Made by a program: the position numbers and the translations under genes. 64,000 bases of DNA from CAZROT01 sp964601895 (lineage in GTDB: Bacteria > Pseudomonadota > Gammaproteobacteria > Enterobacterales > Enterobacteriaceae): assembly GCA_964601895.1 (NCBI GenBank), contig CAZROT010000011.1, forward strand, positions 1 through 64,000. Reading direction: 5' to 3'. The notes below the pieces were generated by a model. That model did not search any database and was not told the origin of the DNA. It was given only the letters and a program-made list of their open reading frames with translations. Shown piece by piece: positions 52,832-62,048 of the stretch. Numbering within the stretch: the stretch's first letter is position 1; each line of letters begins with the position of its first letter.

Positions 52832-54250
52832 TTACTGCATCAACAGATAAATAGTAGTGTCATCCCTGAGAATACTGAGTACCAGCACATCAGGTTTAGT
52901 ATCAAAAATCTTACGCAATTCATCTAAATTAGATACAGCCTGTTGATTGATGCCGGTAATAATGTCGCCTTTTTTTAATCCTACTGCCGCCGCAACAGAG
53001 CCAGCCTTTACCGCATCAACACTGACACCCTTGCGCCCATGGGTTTGCGCACTACTAAAAAAGGCCCCTTCAAGTCGCGCATACATATCTCCCGACTCAA
53101 TCTGTGATTGCGTACTCTGCGTCAAAATGACATTGACTGTCAGCGATTTTCCATCACGTAACAACCCCAGGGCTACCTGGCTGCCCACTGGTAATGCACC
53201 TATCTCTGCGCGCAGCGCAGCAAAACTGGTAACAGGTTTTTTGTTTATAGTGACAACAACATCTCCGGCTTTAATACCGGCTTTCTCTGCTGCTGAACCC
53301 GACAATACCTGGCTGATAAATGCCCCTTTTTGCACATCAACCTTAATTGCTTTTGCGAGTTCAGAATTCAGCTCAGCACCAATAACACCTAATTCACCCC
53401 GTTTTACCTGCCCAAATTCCAGCATCTGCGCAGTCAGGCTTTTCACCATATTACTGGGAATGGCAAAACCTATACCGATATTACCACCTTCTCCTGACAG
53501 AATTGCTGTATTGAGTCCGATAAGCTCTCCATTCAAATTGACCAATGCTCCGCCTGAATTACCACGATTAATGGCGGCATCTGTCTGAATAAAGTTTTCA
53601 TAATTTTCAGTATGCAATCCACTGCGTCCTAACGCAGAGACAATTCCTGATGTCGCTGTTTCTCCCAGCCCAAAAGGATTGCCAATCGCAACAGCATAAT
53701 CACCAACGCGTAACTTATCTGAATCCGCGATTTTAATTTCTGTCAGATTCTTGAAATCTTTTAACTGCAACAGGGCAATGTCCGAACGCGGATCTTTACC
53801 TATTACTTTAGCTTCATATTTGCGTCCATCATTAAGACTCGCCTGTATCCTGTTCGCATTATCAATCACATGATTATTGGTGACCACATAACCTTTATTC
53901 GCGTCAATCACTACCCCTGCACCAATAGTACGGAAAGATTCTTTCGCAGGTATGCCTCCCTCCGGCTGACACAGGGGAGAGCCCTGCAATGGGGAACCCT
54001 CCTGGCAAAAAGGTGAGTTTCTACCAAAAAACTGGCGCAATTGTGGAGGCAACATGTTGTTATTAACGATGGCACTACCTTCAACATTAATGCTGACAAC
54101 AGAAGGCATCACTTTCTCCAGCATAGGCGCCAGACTTGGACTCTGTTGATCTTTGAACGACAGCATCTCTGCCGCGACAGTAAAAACGGGAGAAATAAGA
54201 AAAATAATATTAAAAAACAATAAATTAAACGAAAAAAATATTTTTTTCAT
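52832..54250 (-). CDS. degP: Periplasmic serine endoprotease DegP
   Basis: This is a 472-residue HtrA-family protease/chaperone. Residues 1-27 are a signal peptide. The catalytic triad is H127 (NNHVID), D157 (RSDIALL) and S232 (RGNSGGAL). Two PDZ domains follow. The FCQEGSPLQGSPLC loop with two Cys (residues 82 and 94) identifies DegP rather than DegQ, as does the ending IYLLMQ. It degrades misfolded envelope proteins. In E. coli dgt lies between degP and mtnN; here only a 350-base gap remains. Confidence 0.95.
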   Translation of the reverse strand: MKKIFFSFNLLFFNIIFLISPVFTVAAEMLSFKDQQSPSLAPMLEKVMPSVVSINVEGSAIVNNNMLPPQLRQFFGRNSPFCQEGSPLQGSPLCQPEGGIPAKESFRTIGAGVVIDANKGYVVTNNHVIDNANRIQASLNDGRKYEAKVIGKDPRSDIALLQLKDFKNLTEIKIADSDKLRVGDYAVAIGNPFGLGETATSGIVSALGRSGLHTENYENFIQTDAAINRGNSGGALVNLNGELIGLNTAILSGEGGNIGIGFAIPSNMVKSLTAQMLEFGQVKRGELGVIGAELNSELAKAIKVDVQKGAFISQVLSGSAAEKAGIKAGDVVVTINKKPVTSFAALRAEIGALPVGSQVALGLLRDGKSLTVNVILTQSTQSQIESGDMYARLEGAFFSSAQTHGRKGVSVDAVKAGSVAAAVGLKKGDIITGINQQAVSNLDELRKIFDTKPDVLVLSILRDDTTIYLLMQ

Positions 54251-54603
54251 ACAATATGTTTCCTGTATACACTATTACGCAGAAAATAAACCAATTAAAT
54301 CAATTGATTAAATCAAAATAGCCTCTCATCCACCACCCTGTATTGAATAGTTGTCATAAGCACAGTTATCGCGCAGGCCATTCATCTTTAGGTGAAGTAA
54401 GTCTGGCATAATACCGGAATACTGCTGGCTGTTGAGCCTTGATTTTTACCTGAAACACTTCAGAACACAGGATTTTTCTGGTAACGCAGCGCGATATAAG
54501 ATAACTTTATTACTATTATTTTACTTCATAATGCCCTGTAGGCTATTAACAAATAAAAAATATATCCACCCTTACCTTCCTCTAAAATAATGAATTCTGA
54601 CCC
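54251..54603. other. degP-mtnN divergent gap where dgt is expected
   Basis: About 350 bases separate divergent degP and mtnN. E. coli carries dgt in this position. No recognisable dgt remnant or obvious sigma-E -35/-10 pair could be made out. The sequence is AT-rich. Confidence 0.4.
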
Positions 54604-55299
54604 ATGATAACAGGCATTATTGGCGCGATGGAGCAGGAAGTTGCTCTACTACGCGATAAAATTGAAAAAAGAAAAACGTTATTACTCTCAGGTTGTGAAA
54701 TTTATACAGGTCAACTGCACGGGGTAGATATCGCGCTGCTAAAATCAGGAATTGGCAAGGTCGCTGCTGCCACGGGCACCGCGCTATTACTGGAGCACTG
54801 CCATCCGGATAAGGTGATTAACACAGGTACAGCAGGTAGCCTGTCCGCTGAACTTCATGTCGGTGATATTGTCATCTCTGATGCGGTGTGTTACCACGAC
54901 GTCGATCTTACCGCATTCGGCTATCAGCCTGGGCAGATGGCAGGCTGTCCGGTTACCTTTACTCCTGATCCAGCGCTCATTTCACTGGCAGAACGCTGTA
55001 TCGGGCAATTACAGCTAACTGCAGTTCGCGGTCTGGTTTGTAGTGGTGACAGCTTTATCAACGGCGCTTTACCGCGCGCACGTATCAATACCCTGTTTCC
55101 AGCTGCTATAGCAGTAGAAATGGAAGCCGCCGCCATAGCCCATGTCTGTGAGCAATACAGGGTTCCCTTTGTAGTTGTGCGCGCAATTTCTGATACTGCA
55201 GACAAACAATCGCATTTAAGCTTTGAAGAATTTTTATCCCTAGCAGCAAAGCAGTCAACACTGATGGTTGAAACCATGCTACAGGCATTGAATCATTAA
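54604..55299 (+). CDS. mtnN: 5'-methylthioadenosine/S-adenosylhomocysteine nucleosidase
   Basis: This 231-residue enzyme (E. coli 232) removes adenine from MTA, SAH and 5'-deoxyadenosine. The catalytic Glu is E12 in MITGIIGAMEQEV; VINTGTAGSLS binds phosphate-like groups; and RAISDTADKQSHLSFEEF holds the catalytic Asp. btuF, which follows mtnN in E. coli, is missing, and the convergent erpA gene is reached after 62 bases. It serves methionine salvage and SAM by-product removal with metK, speA and speB. Confidence 0.95.
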   Translation: MITGIIGAMEQEVALLRDKIEKRKTLLLSGCEIYTGQLHGVDIALLKSGIGKVAAATGTALLLEHCHPDKVINTGTAGSLSAELHVGDIVISDAVCYHDVDLTAFGYQPGQMAGCPVTFTPDPALISLAERCIGQLQLTAVRGLVCSGDSFINGALPRARINTLFPAAIAVEMEAAAIAHVCEQYRVPFVVVRAISDTADKQSHLSFEEFLSLAAKQSTLMVETMLQALNH

Positions 55300-55361
55300 A
55301 AATCTCTGGCGACGCTATGCAGGCAGAAATTCAGGTTGAATATTTTTTAATCCAGGCAACA

Positions 55362-55706
55362 CTACACGCTAAATGACGATCCACAGCTACAGGTTGTTCT
55401 GGCATTGGGGTTAGTAACAATAAAACGTGAACCCTGCAGCCCTTCAGTGTAATCAACCGATCCTCCCGCCAGATACTGCAGGCTCATCGGATCAACCACC
55501 AGTACAACTCCCTGTTTTTCTATAAGGGTATCGCCTTCATTAACTTTATCGTCAAAAGTAAAGCCATACTGAAAACCACTACAACCGCCACCCGTAATAT
55601 AAACACGTAATTTCAGCGCTGGATTTTCCTCTTCAGAAATTAACAGGCCGACTTTTTTTGCCGCAGCTTCAGTAAACTGCAAAGGTAACGCCATCTCAAT
55701 ACTCAT
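55362..55706 (-). CDS. erpA: Iron-sulfur cluster insertion protein ErpA
   Basis: This is a 114-residue A-type carrier, the same length as E. coli ErpA. The three ligand cysteines are C42 in GGGCSGFQYGF and C106/C108 in TCSCGSSF. It delivers clusters to isoprenoid enzymes and other targets, and is essential for respiration in E. coli. With nfuA in the same window, Fe-S trafficking appears maintained. Its usual neighbours trmI-like yadS and clcA are absent. Confidence 0.96.
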   Translation of the reverse strand: MSIEMALPLQFTEAAAKKVGLLISEEENPALKLRVYITGGGCSGFQYGFTFDDKVNEGDTLIEKQGVVLVVDPMSLQYLAGGSVDYTEGLQGSRFIVTNPNARTTCSCGSSFSV

Positions 55707-56295
55707 GTAAAACTACTCCACTACAATGTTCCTTTGTGATGAATGCTCATCAATCAGCACATAAAGTGACCATGGTTATTCACGCAGGAAATCTGCTTTG
55801 AATCTGATCATTTCATGCAATATCATCAATAAAAAAGAGTCAAAAACCGGTAATACAATACAGACAGTATAGTGTGTACGCACTCAGCATGAACATATCG
55901 ATGCTGATATTAACGAAATATTATATCCCACAACAACACATAAACCGACTGTCTGTTCATGGCAATAGTCGGCATAATGGGAAGTACCGACACACAGGCA
56001 GTTTTACCAGAGTATTGCCTTTCAACCTTAATTCAGGCCAGTAAGTGATACAGGCTGATGTAAACCTTCAATATAGTTAATTTAGAAAAGCATAATAACA
56101 ATTTGATAACTATTACCGGGTGATTAAAATAATCCTGGTTATACCCTTCGTCTTTCAAACTGTAGCCGCGTTGGCTGCGAACAGTCACCCCAATCACATA
56201 GTTCGTCTATGTTCATGGGGATGCCTGTTCTTGCCGCCTTGCTGCAATTTGAAATATTTTGGGTATATTTATTACCCAACATGATGGAGCCCTTT
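55707..56295. other. erpA-hemL region with palindromic repeat copy 3
   Basis: About 590 bases between divergent erpA and hemL. E. coli has clcA here, but no remnant was recognised. The right part is the 128-bp repeat (56140-56267), which abuts hemL so closely that it must form part of its leader. The rest is AT-rich, with a TATAGT -10-like element near 55868. Confidence 0.5.
56140..56267 (+). repeat. ~128-bp palindromic intergenic repeat, copy 3
   Basis: Bounded by TATACCC and GGGTATA, in opposite orientation to copies 1 and 2. It contains GCCGCGTTGGCTGCGAAC, a central hairpin (CCCCAATCACATAG with CTATGTTCATGGGG), and TGCCGCCTTGCTGCAA. It ends 28 bases before the hemL ATG and probably lies in the hemL transcript or promoter. 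Confidence 0.85.
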
Positions 56296-57594
56296 ATGAA
56301 TCAATCTACAAGCCTGTATTCCCGGGCACGTCAGCTCATACCTGGCGGTGTTAATTCTCCTGTCAGGGCATTCACTGGCGTAGGTGGAGTTCCTGTATTT
56401 ATTGATAGCGCTGATGGCTCTCACCTCTATGATGTTGACGGGCGTACTTATATTGATTACGTTGGCTCTTGGGGGCCCATGATTCTTGGCCATAATCATC
56501 CAGCCATCCGTAATGCAGTAATAGCAGCAGCAGAACGAGGATTGAGTTTTGGTGCACCTACCGAAATTGAAACCAGAATAACAGAATTAATTAATAAATT
56601 AATGCCTTCCATCGAAATGCTGCGCATGGTTAATTCAGGCACTGAAGCAACTATGAGTGCCATTCGCCTGGCACGTGCATGGACCCGCCGCGATAAGATT
56701 ATTAAATTTGAAGGCTGCTATCACGGCCATGCAGATTGCCTGTTAGTTAAAGCGGGCTCTGGAGCACTCACCCAAGGCCAGCCAGATTCAGCAGGTATTC
56801 CTGTCGATTTCACCAGGCATACCTTAAGCTGCCATTATAATTCCCTCTCTTCTGTACGTACCGTGCTGGAACAACACCCATCAGATGTCGCCTGTATTAT
56901 TGTCGAGCCCGTAGCAGGCAATATGAACTGTGTGCTTCCTCTGCCTGAATTTTTACCTGGACTACGTGCCTTATGTGACAAATTTGGTGTCTTACTCATC
57001 GCTGATGAAGTGATGACCGGATTTCGTGTTGCCCTCTGCGGGGCGCAATCTTATTACAACATCGCACCGGATCTGACCTGTCTCGGAAAAATCATTGGTG
57101 GAGGTATGCCAGCTGCCGCATTCGGTGGACGTAAGGAAATCATGGAAATCCTGGCACCTGGCGGCCCTGTATATCAGGCAGGAACACTTTCAGGCAATCC
57201 TGTCGCCATGGCGGCAGGCTTCGCCTGTCTTAATGAACTCACCAGACCAGGGCTTTACCAGCAACTTGCTGAACGCACTCATGCGCTCGCTGAAGGTCTG
57301 TTACAGGCAGCCAGAGAAAAGGATATCAGTCTGGTCGTCAATCATGTGGGGGGGATGTTTGGCCTGTTTTTTACCGATAAACCTGCTGTCACCTGTTACC
57401 AGGAAGTTATGCAATGTGATATCGAACGCTTTAAGCTGTTCTTTCATCTTATGCTGGAACAGGGGATATACCTCGCACCATCAGCATTTGAGGCTGGTTT
57501 TATGTCTCTGGCGCACAGCCCTTTAGATATTCAGCAAACTATAGAAGCCGCCCGTCTGTGTTTCGCCAGACTGCATCGTTCCAGTACGCCTTGA
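56296..57594 (+). CDS. hemL: Glutamate-1-semialdehyde 2,1-aminomutase
   Basis: This 432-residue PLP enzyme makes 5-aminolevulinate for heme. RQLIPGGVNSPVRAF is at the N-terminus. The MVNSGTEATMSAIRLAR and CYHGHAD segments bind PLP, and the catalytic Lys lies in LGKIIGGGMP. The ATG at 56296 has GGAG six bases upstream; extension to 56209 would read through the palindromic repeat and is rejected. E. coli HemL has 426 residues. Confidence 0.96.
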   Translation: MNQSTSLYSRARQLIPGGVNSPVRAFTGVGGVPVFIDSADGSHLYDVDGRTYIDYVGSWGPMILGHNHPAIRNAVIAAAERGLSFGAPTEIETRITELINKLMPSIEMLRMVNSGTEATMSAIRLARAWTRRDKIIKFEGCYHGHADCLLVKAGSGALTQGQPDSAGIPVDFTRHTLSCHYNSLSSVRTVLEQHPSDVACIIVEPVAGNMNCVLPLPEFLPGLRALCDKFGVLLIADEVMTGFRVALCGAQSYYNIAPDLTCLGKIIGGGMPAAAFGGRKEIMEILAPGGPVYQAGTLSGNPVAMAAGFACLNELTRPGLYQQLAERTHALAEGLLQAAREKDISLVVNHVGGMFGLFFTDKPAVTCYQEVMQCDIERFKLFFHLMLEQGIYLAPSAFEAGFMSLAHSPLDIQQTIEAARLCFARLHRSSTP

Positions 57595-57639
57595 GTTTTC
57601 TTTGTAATGTCAGTATAGTGACACGCCGTTTTTCTTTTC

Positions 57640-57721
57640 AGCCGCCAATAAAAATGAGTTCCTTGCTTCCATGGGCAGCGGTTGGCCCCGGCAGGAGGCT
57701 AATAATCCAAAGGGAAATTCA
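57640..57721 (+). promoter_or_regulatory. rpsF leader, possible S6:S18 autoregulatory RNA
   Basis: The leader contains GGCAGCGGTTGGCCCCGGCAGG, which can fold into a stem with a C-rich bulge, followed by AAAGGGAAATTC before the rpsF ATG. Conserved S6:S18-binding leaders occur before rpsF in many bacteria. The match here is judged by eye only. Confidence 0.4.
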
Positions 57722-58114
57722 ATGCGTCATTATGAAATTGTTTTTATGGTTCACCCTGACCAGAGCGAGCAGGTTCCTAGCATGATCGAGCGTTATAGTG
57801 CAACGATAACCGAGGCCGGGGGTCAGATAAGTCGTCTGGAAGATTGGGGGCGTCGCCAGCTGGCTTACCCCATCAACAAATTGCATAAAGCACATTACGT
57901 TTTAATGAATATCGAAGCACCTCAGAAAGTGATTGACGAACTTGAAAATAACTTTCGTTTCAACGATGCGATAATACGTAGTATGGTCATGTGTGTTAAA
58001 CATGCAATAACAGAAGCTTCTCCCATGACGAAAATCAAAGACGAACGCCGTGAACGTTCTGATGATTTTGTTACTGAAATTCATGACGATGATCATGGAG
58101 AGTCAGAAGAGTAA
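57722..58114 (+). CDS. rpsF: 30S ribosomal protein S6
   Basis: This 130-residue ribosomal protein (E. coli 131-135) binds 16S rRNA with S18. MRHYEIVFMVHPDQSEQV is at the N-terminus; GRRQLAYPINKLHKAHYV is the central conserved stretch. The tail is acidic (HDDDHGESEE), the region where E. coli RimK adds glutamates. First gene of the rpsF-priB-rpsR-rplI operon. Confidence 0.97.
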   Translation: MRHYEIVFMVHPDQSEQVPSMIERYSATITEAGGQISRLEDWGRRQLAYPINKLHKAHYVLMNIEAPQKVIDELENNFRFNDAIIRSMVMCVKHAITEASPMTKIKDERRERSDDFVTEIHDDDHGESEE

Positions 58115-58119
58115 TTGCC

Positions 58120-58467
58120 GTGACAGTTAATCAACTGGTTCTTGCAGGTTTAGTGCGTAATACCCCCATGCGAAAAACAAGTCCTTCCGGGATACCTCAC
58201 TGCCAGTTTGTGCTTGAACATCACTCACAACAGCAGGAAGCCGGATTCAGCCGAAAAACATGGTTGCATATGCCCGTTATTATCAGTGGACCACTATTAC
58301 ATACAGTAACTCAGAATATAACAGCAGGCAGTCAGTTAACCATACGAGGCTTTATTAGTTGCCATCAAGGGCGCAATGGGCTAAACAAACTGGTACTGCA
58401 TGCCGAACAAATTGAATTGATGAATTCTGGAGATAAATCAAATGGCGCGCTATTTTCGTCGTCGTAA
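58120..58467 (+). CDS. priB: Primosomal replication protein PriB, extended C-terminus
   Basis: This is a 115-residue OB-fold protein that stimulates PriA in replication restart. It has a GTG start. MRKTSPSGIPHCQFVLEHHSQ and SCHQGRNGLNKLVLHAEQIEL match E. coli PriB (104 residues). Where E. coli ends at the SGD motif, this protein continues for ten residues (KSNGALFSSS). The extension overlaps rpsR by 26 bases in a different frame. Position between rpsF and rpsR is conserved. Confidence 0.93.
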   Translation: MTVNQLVLAGLVRNTPMRKTSPSGIPHCQFVLEHHSQQQEAGFSRKTWLHMPVIISGPLLHTVTQNITAGSQLTIRGFISCHQGRNGLNKLVLHAEQIELMNSGDKSNGALFSSS

Positions 58468-58669
58468 ATTTTGTCGTTTCACCGCCGAAGGTGTTCAGGA
58501 AATTGATTATAAGGATATAGTAACACTGAAAAACTATATTACCGAAAATGGTAAAATTGTTCCGAGTCGTATTACAGGTACCCGGGCAAAATATCAGCGT
58601 CAGTTAGCCAGAGCTATCAAGCGTGCGCGTTATCTGTCTTTGTTGCCTTATACTGATCGTCATCAGTAA
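58442..58669 (+). CDS. rpsR: 30S ribosomal protein S18
   Basis: This 75-residue S18 is the same length as in E. coli. MARYFRRRKFCRFTAEGV is at the N-terminus, and a basic C-terminal helix follows around RQLARAIKRARYLSLLPY. The GGAG of its ribosome site lies inside the extended priB frame. Confidence 0.97.
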   Translation: MARYFRRRKFCRFTAEGVQEIDYKDIVTLKNYITENGKIVPSRITGTRAKYQRQLARAIKRARYLSLLPYTDRHQ

Positions 58670-58707
58670 CAGGCCAACATCCATTAATGATTTTGGGAGG
58701 ATAAATA

Positions 58708-59157
58708 ATGCAGGTAATCTTACTTGATAAAATAAAAAATCTCGGGGATTTTGGCGATCAGGTTAATGTCAAAGCGGGTTATGCCCGTAATTTCCTGATT
58801 CCAACGAGTAAAGCCACTCCGGCCACAAAACAGAATGTCGCCTTTTTCGAAGCACGTCGGGCCGAGCTCGAAGCCAAAAATGCGGATGTTCTGGCACAGG
58901 CAGTTGCACGTGCAGCGCAAATCAACCAGCTTGCCAGTGTAACAATCTCTTCTAAAGCAGGAGATGAAGGCAAGCTATTCGGCTCTATTGGTACGCGTGA
59001 TATCGCCAATGCGGTTTCGGCAGCAGGTATTACTGTTGCTAAAAATGAAGTCCGCATGCCACAAGGTGTTCTGCGTACTCTTGGGGAACATGAAGTGAGT
59101 TTTCAGGTACACAATGAAGTTTTTGCACAACTAAAAGTCATTGTTGTTACAGAATAG
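58708..59157 (+). CDS. rplI: 50S ribosomal protein L9
   Basis: This is a 149-residue protein equal in length to E. coli L9. The N-terminal rRNA-binding domain reads MQVILLDKIKNLGDFGDQV and GYARNFLIP. A long helix and a C-terminal domain with GKLFGSIGTRDIA follow. GGGAGG precedes the ATG by seven bases. Last gene of the operon. Confidence 0.97.
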   Translation: MQVILLDKIKNLGDFGDQVNVKAGYARNFLIPTSKATPATKQNVAFFEARRAELEAKNADVLAQAVARAAQINQLASVTISSKAGDEGKLFGSIGTRDIANAVSAAGITVAKNEVRMPQGVLRTLGEHEVSFQVHNEVFAQLKVIVVTE

Positions 59158-59578
59158 CCGCTAACAGTATCTGATAAAAAATAGACAAATTTTATCGCAT
59201 ACTCGACTATCTCATTGATTTACTGCTTTTAGCATGTCATTACCATGAAATACATATCATCTTGTTATGTATTTCATCTTATTAATTAAAATAAAAAACC
59301 CTTGTAGTTGACTGCTTAACATCCGAGTACTTTTGTCATTCATATGATTTCAATGCTACTCATCATCCAGTTAAAAAATAAAATCATCACCCATTTTTCT
59401 TAGGTTTTAAACAATAAAAAATCTGCCGTTTATTTCAAATAACAAATTGAATTACTTAATAAAAATTCAAATTTTATTTCATCATTTTCAGAAAATAGCC
59501 TTAAGGGAGAGTAAAAATCCAGCACAGATCGCGCATGAGATCTCTTGGTGCACTGGAAACCACTGGCGCAGTAATACA
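59158..59578. other. AT-rich region after rplI
   Basis: About 420 bases between convergent rplI and ytfJ with no gene recognised. It is strongly AT-rich. No hairpin with a T-run was clear. E. coli has yet other genes between rplI and ytfJ, so sequence has been lost or relocated. Confidence 0.4.
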
Positions 59579-60136
59579 CTATTTTTCTATTAATTGATGC
59601 AGCAGAGTCATCACTTGTTCAACTTCCTGAGTTGACAGAGGTCCATCCTTGACAAAATGCACGATCCCCTTCCTGTCGAGGACGACGATAACTGATCCTT
59701 TGTGGGATAAATCCCAGGCTTTTCTTACTTCACCATATTCGTCGACAATAAATTGTGACCATGGAAACGCACGTTTACTTTCCTGGATACTATCAAGTAC
59801 AAAAACAGCGGTCCCCCAAATAGCATCATTAATATTGACAATCGTGGTCGTTTGATAGTGTTCACGTGGCAGCGAGGAGCTTCTGATAATATCCATTAAT
59901 GATGCATTCATCTTACGAGCATCAGCTAAACCTGCAATATGCTGAATAACACGTACTTTTCCGATTAACTGTGAACTGTTCCAGTTTTGGTAGCTAAATG
60001 TATCATTATGATAGATTAGCTCTCCTTTATCATTGACAGCAGCATCTTTAATATTATGATTTATCTGTATATTATTTGAAAAAACCAAACAGGGTAAAAA
60101 AAATATCAACAGAACAGGTAAATTATTTTTAATCAC
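59579..60136 (-). CDS. ytfJ: YtfJ family periplasmic protein
   Basis: This is a 185-residue exported protein (E. coli YtfJ 184). It has a GTG start with AAAGGGA before it and a signal peptide of about 20 residues (LPVLLIFFLPCLVFS). It then has a thioredoxin-like YtfJ domain with YQNWNSSQLIGKVRVIQHIAG and WSQFIVDEYGEVRKAWDL. The usual redox CxxC is not present. Function is unknown. Divergent from ytfK. Confidence 0.9.
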   Translation of the reverse strand: MIKNNLPVLLIFFLPCLVFSNNIQINHNIKDAAVNDKGELIYHNDTFSYQNWNSSQLIGKVRVIQHIAGLADARKMNASLMDIIRSSSLPREHYQTTTIVNINDAIWGTAVFVLDSIQESKRAFPWSQFIVDEYGEVRKAWDLSHKGSVIVVLDRKGIVHFVKDGPLSTQEVEQVMTLLHQLIEK

Positions 60137-60420
60137 GTTATTCCCTTTAAAAGTAGCAAATAATACTTATACGCCATAAAGTTAATGCTATTTTAACAAA
60201 AAATGCATAATGATTAACATAAAATTTACCTATCGACATTATTTAATACAGCTGTTATTCTATTACACGTACCTGTTAATACTTAGCGTGAAATTTATTA
60301 CTATCACACTTAAATCTTCAGTAAAGCAGGAGATGTTCTGTTAAATTCTACTATCATCCTACGTAATCATTGTTCAGCCAGTTCTATAAGCAGTCTGTTG
60401 TTATGGGAGGAAAATAAAAG

Positions 60421-60624
60421 ATGAGGATTTTTCAATGCTACAACCCTGGCAAGATCGCTATGTATGTTAAGACGTTGTTCCGCGGTCGTTTATATATAAA
60501 AGAAATGGGTGCCTTCGAGTTCGATAATGGCAGAATCCTGTTACCCAAGATACGTGATAAACGCCATTATAATGTCATGTCAGAAGTTAATCGGCATATT
60601 CTGCAATTGCAGTTAATGAACTGA
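60421..60624 (+). CDS. ytfK: YtfK (DUF1107), SpoT-linked stress protein
   Basis: This 67-residue protein closely follows E. coli YtfK (68): MRIFQCYNPGKIAMYVK, LFRGRLYIKEMGAFEFD, and NVMSEVNRHIL. In E. coli YtfK promotes SpoT-dependent (p)ppGpp accumulation under phosphate or fatty-acid starvation. Upstream GGGAGGAAA is a strong ribosome site. The ytfJ-ytfK-ytfL order is that of enterics. Confidence 0.93.
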   Translation: MRIFQCYNPGKIAMYVKTLFRGRLYIKEMGAFEFDNGRILLPKIRDKRHYNVMSEVNRHILQLQLMN

Positions 60625-60713
60625 ATTATGATGGCTTGCCGCTCAGTCTGGCGAGCCGCCATCATCCTTAACACGATAATGTTTTTTCTATCATGTTCAA
60701 TAAGAATCGCGTC

Positions 60714-62048
60714 TTATCTATTTATATCATCTAAATCCGATGATTTCTGTGTTCCCTGGCTGTGCTGATCAGTGAGCCTCGTTACTAACAATTGATCTAT
60801 TTTATGACTGTCAATATCTACTACTTCAAACTTGTAACCAGCATAGTTCACATAATCGGTACGCTTGGGTATTTTACGTAACATATACATCATGAAACCG
60901 CCGATAGTTTCATAAGTGGAATCCTGAGGAAACTCTTTTATATCCAGCAGGTGCATCACATTATCAACAGGAGTGCCGCCTTCCATGAGCCATGAATTTT
61001 CATCACGGGCAATAATTTGCTCTTCCTGACCCTGGCCTACAAAATCTCCCATTAATGTTATCATCACATCACTCAACGTAATTATCCCTACCACTAATGC
61101 ATATTCATTTAAAATAACGGCAAAATCTTCACCTGAAGTTTTAAAACTTTCCAACGCTTCAGACAAAGTCAGGGTATCAGGTATAATCAATGCAGCATGA
61201 ATTTCTAAACCACTACTCAATACCAGATTTCGGTTGCTCAATACACAATTCAATAAATCTTTAGAATCAACATAACCAATAACTTTATCAATGCTGCCAT
61301 CGCACACCAGGAACTTGGAATGTGGATGTATGGAAATTTTTTCTTTAATACTTTCTTCACTTTCCTGCAGATCAAAATAGATAACGCTTTCGCGTGAAGT
61401 CATCGCAGAGGGTACGGTGCGTGATTCAAGCTCAAAAACATTTTCAATTAATTCATGTTCTCTTCTATGCAAGACTCCCGCTAATGCACCAGCTTCCACC
61501 ACGGCATATATGTCATCATAGGTAATATCGTCGTTTTTTTTATTTTCAAAATTAAATAAAACAAAGATAAGATTTGCTACACCATTAAAAAGCCATACCA
61601 GAGGACGAAAAATCAATAAACAAAACAGCATTGGATTAACAAGCCGTACTGCAACTGACTCTGGTGCAATCATACCAATGCGCTTTGGTATTAAATCAGC
61701 AAATAAAATAAACATACCTGTTACCAGCACAAACGAACAGAAAGATGCTATCTGTTCAGCCCGCTCTACCGATACCAGACTCGCAAAAACTGGTTGTAAT
61801 GAAGGGGAAAATATGGCATCTCCAATAATACCACCAAGAATGGCAACAGTATTAAGACCAATTTGTATAACAGTAAAAAATGCTCCTGGCGTTTCCTGCA
61901 ATTTCAATACGCGTAATGCATTACTATTTCCGTCATCTGCAAGAACTTTCAATTTTATCTTACGTGATGCTGCTAACGAAATTTCCGCCATGGAAAAAAA
62001 AGCGCTTATTATGATAAGCAAAAGAATTAATAACACACTGTTTAACAT
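60714..62048 (-). CDS. ytfL: CNNM/CorC-type membrane protein YtfL
   Basis: This is a 444-residue inner-membrane protein (E. coli YtfL 447). Four TM helices form a DUF21 domain (residues 1-~150) with AEISLAASRKIKL. A CBS pair (residues ~205-340) and a C-terminal CorC_HlyC domain ending in DYVNYAGYKFEVVDID follow. The family is linked to divalent-cation or polyamine homeostasis; E. coli YtfL has been described as a putrescine exporter, an apt partner for speA/speB. Confidence 0.93.
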   Translation of the reverse strand: MLNSVLLILLLIIISAFFSMAEISLAASRKIKLKVLADDGNSNALRVLKLQETPGAFFTVIQIGLNTVAILGGIIGDAIFSPSLQPVFASLVSVERAEQIASFCSFVLVTGMFILFADLIPKRIGMIAPESVAVRLVNPMLFCLLIFRPLVWLFNGVANLIFVLFNFENKKNDDITYDDIYAVVEAGALAGVLHRREHELIENVFELESRTVPSAMTSRESVIYFDLQESEESIKEKISIHPHSKFLVCDGSIDKVIGYVDSKDLLNCVLSNRNLVLSSGLEIHAALIIPDTLTLSEALESFKTSGEDFAVILNEYALVVGIITLSDVMITLMGDFVGQGQEEQIIARDENSWLMEGGTPVDNVMHLLDIKEFPQDSTYETIGGFMMYMLRKIPKRTDYVNYAGYKFEVVDIDSHKIDQLLVTRLTDQHSQGTQKSSDLDDINR

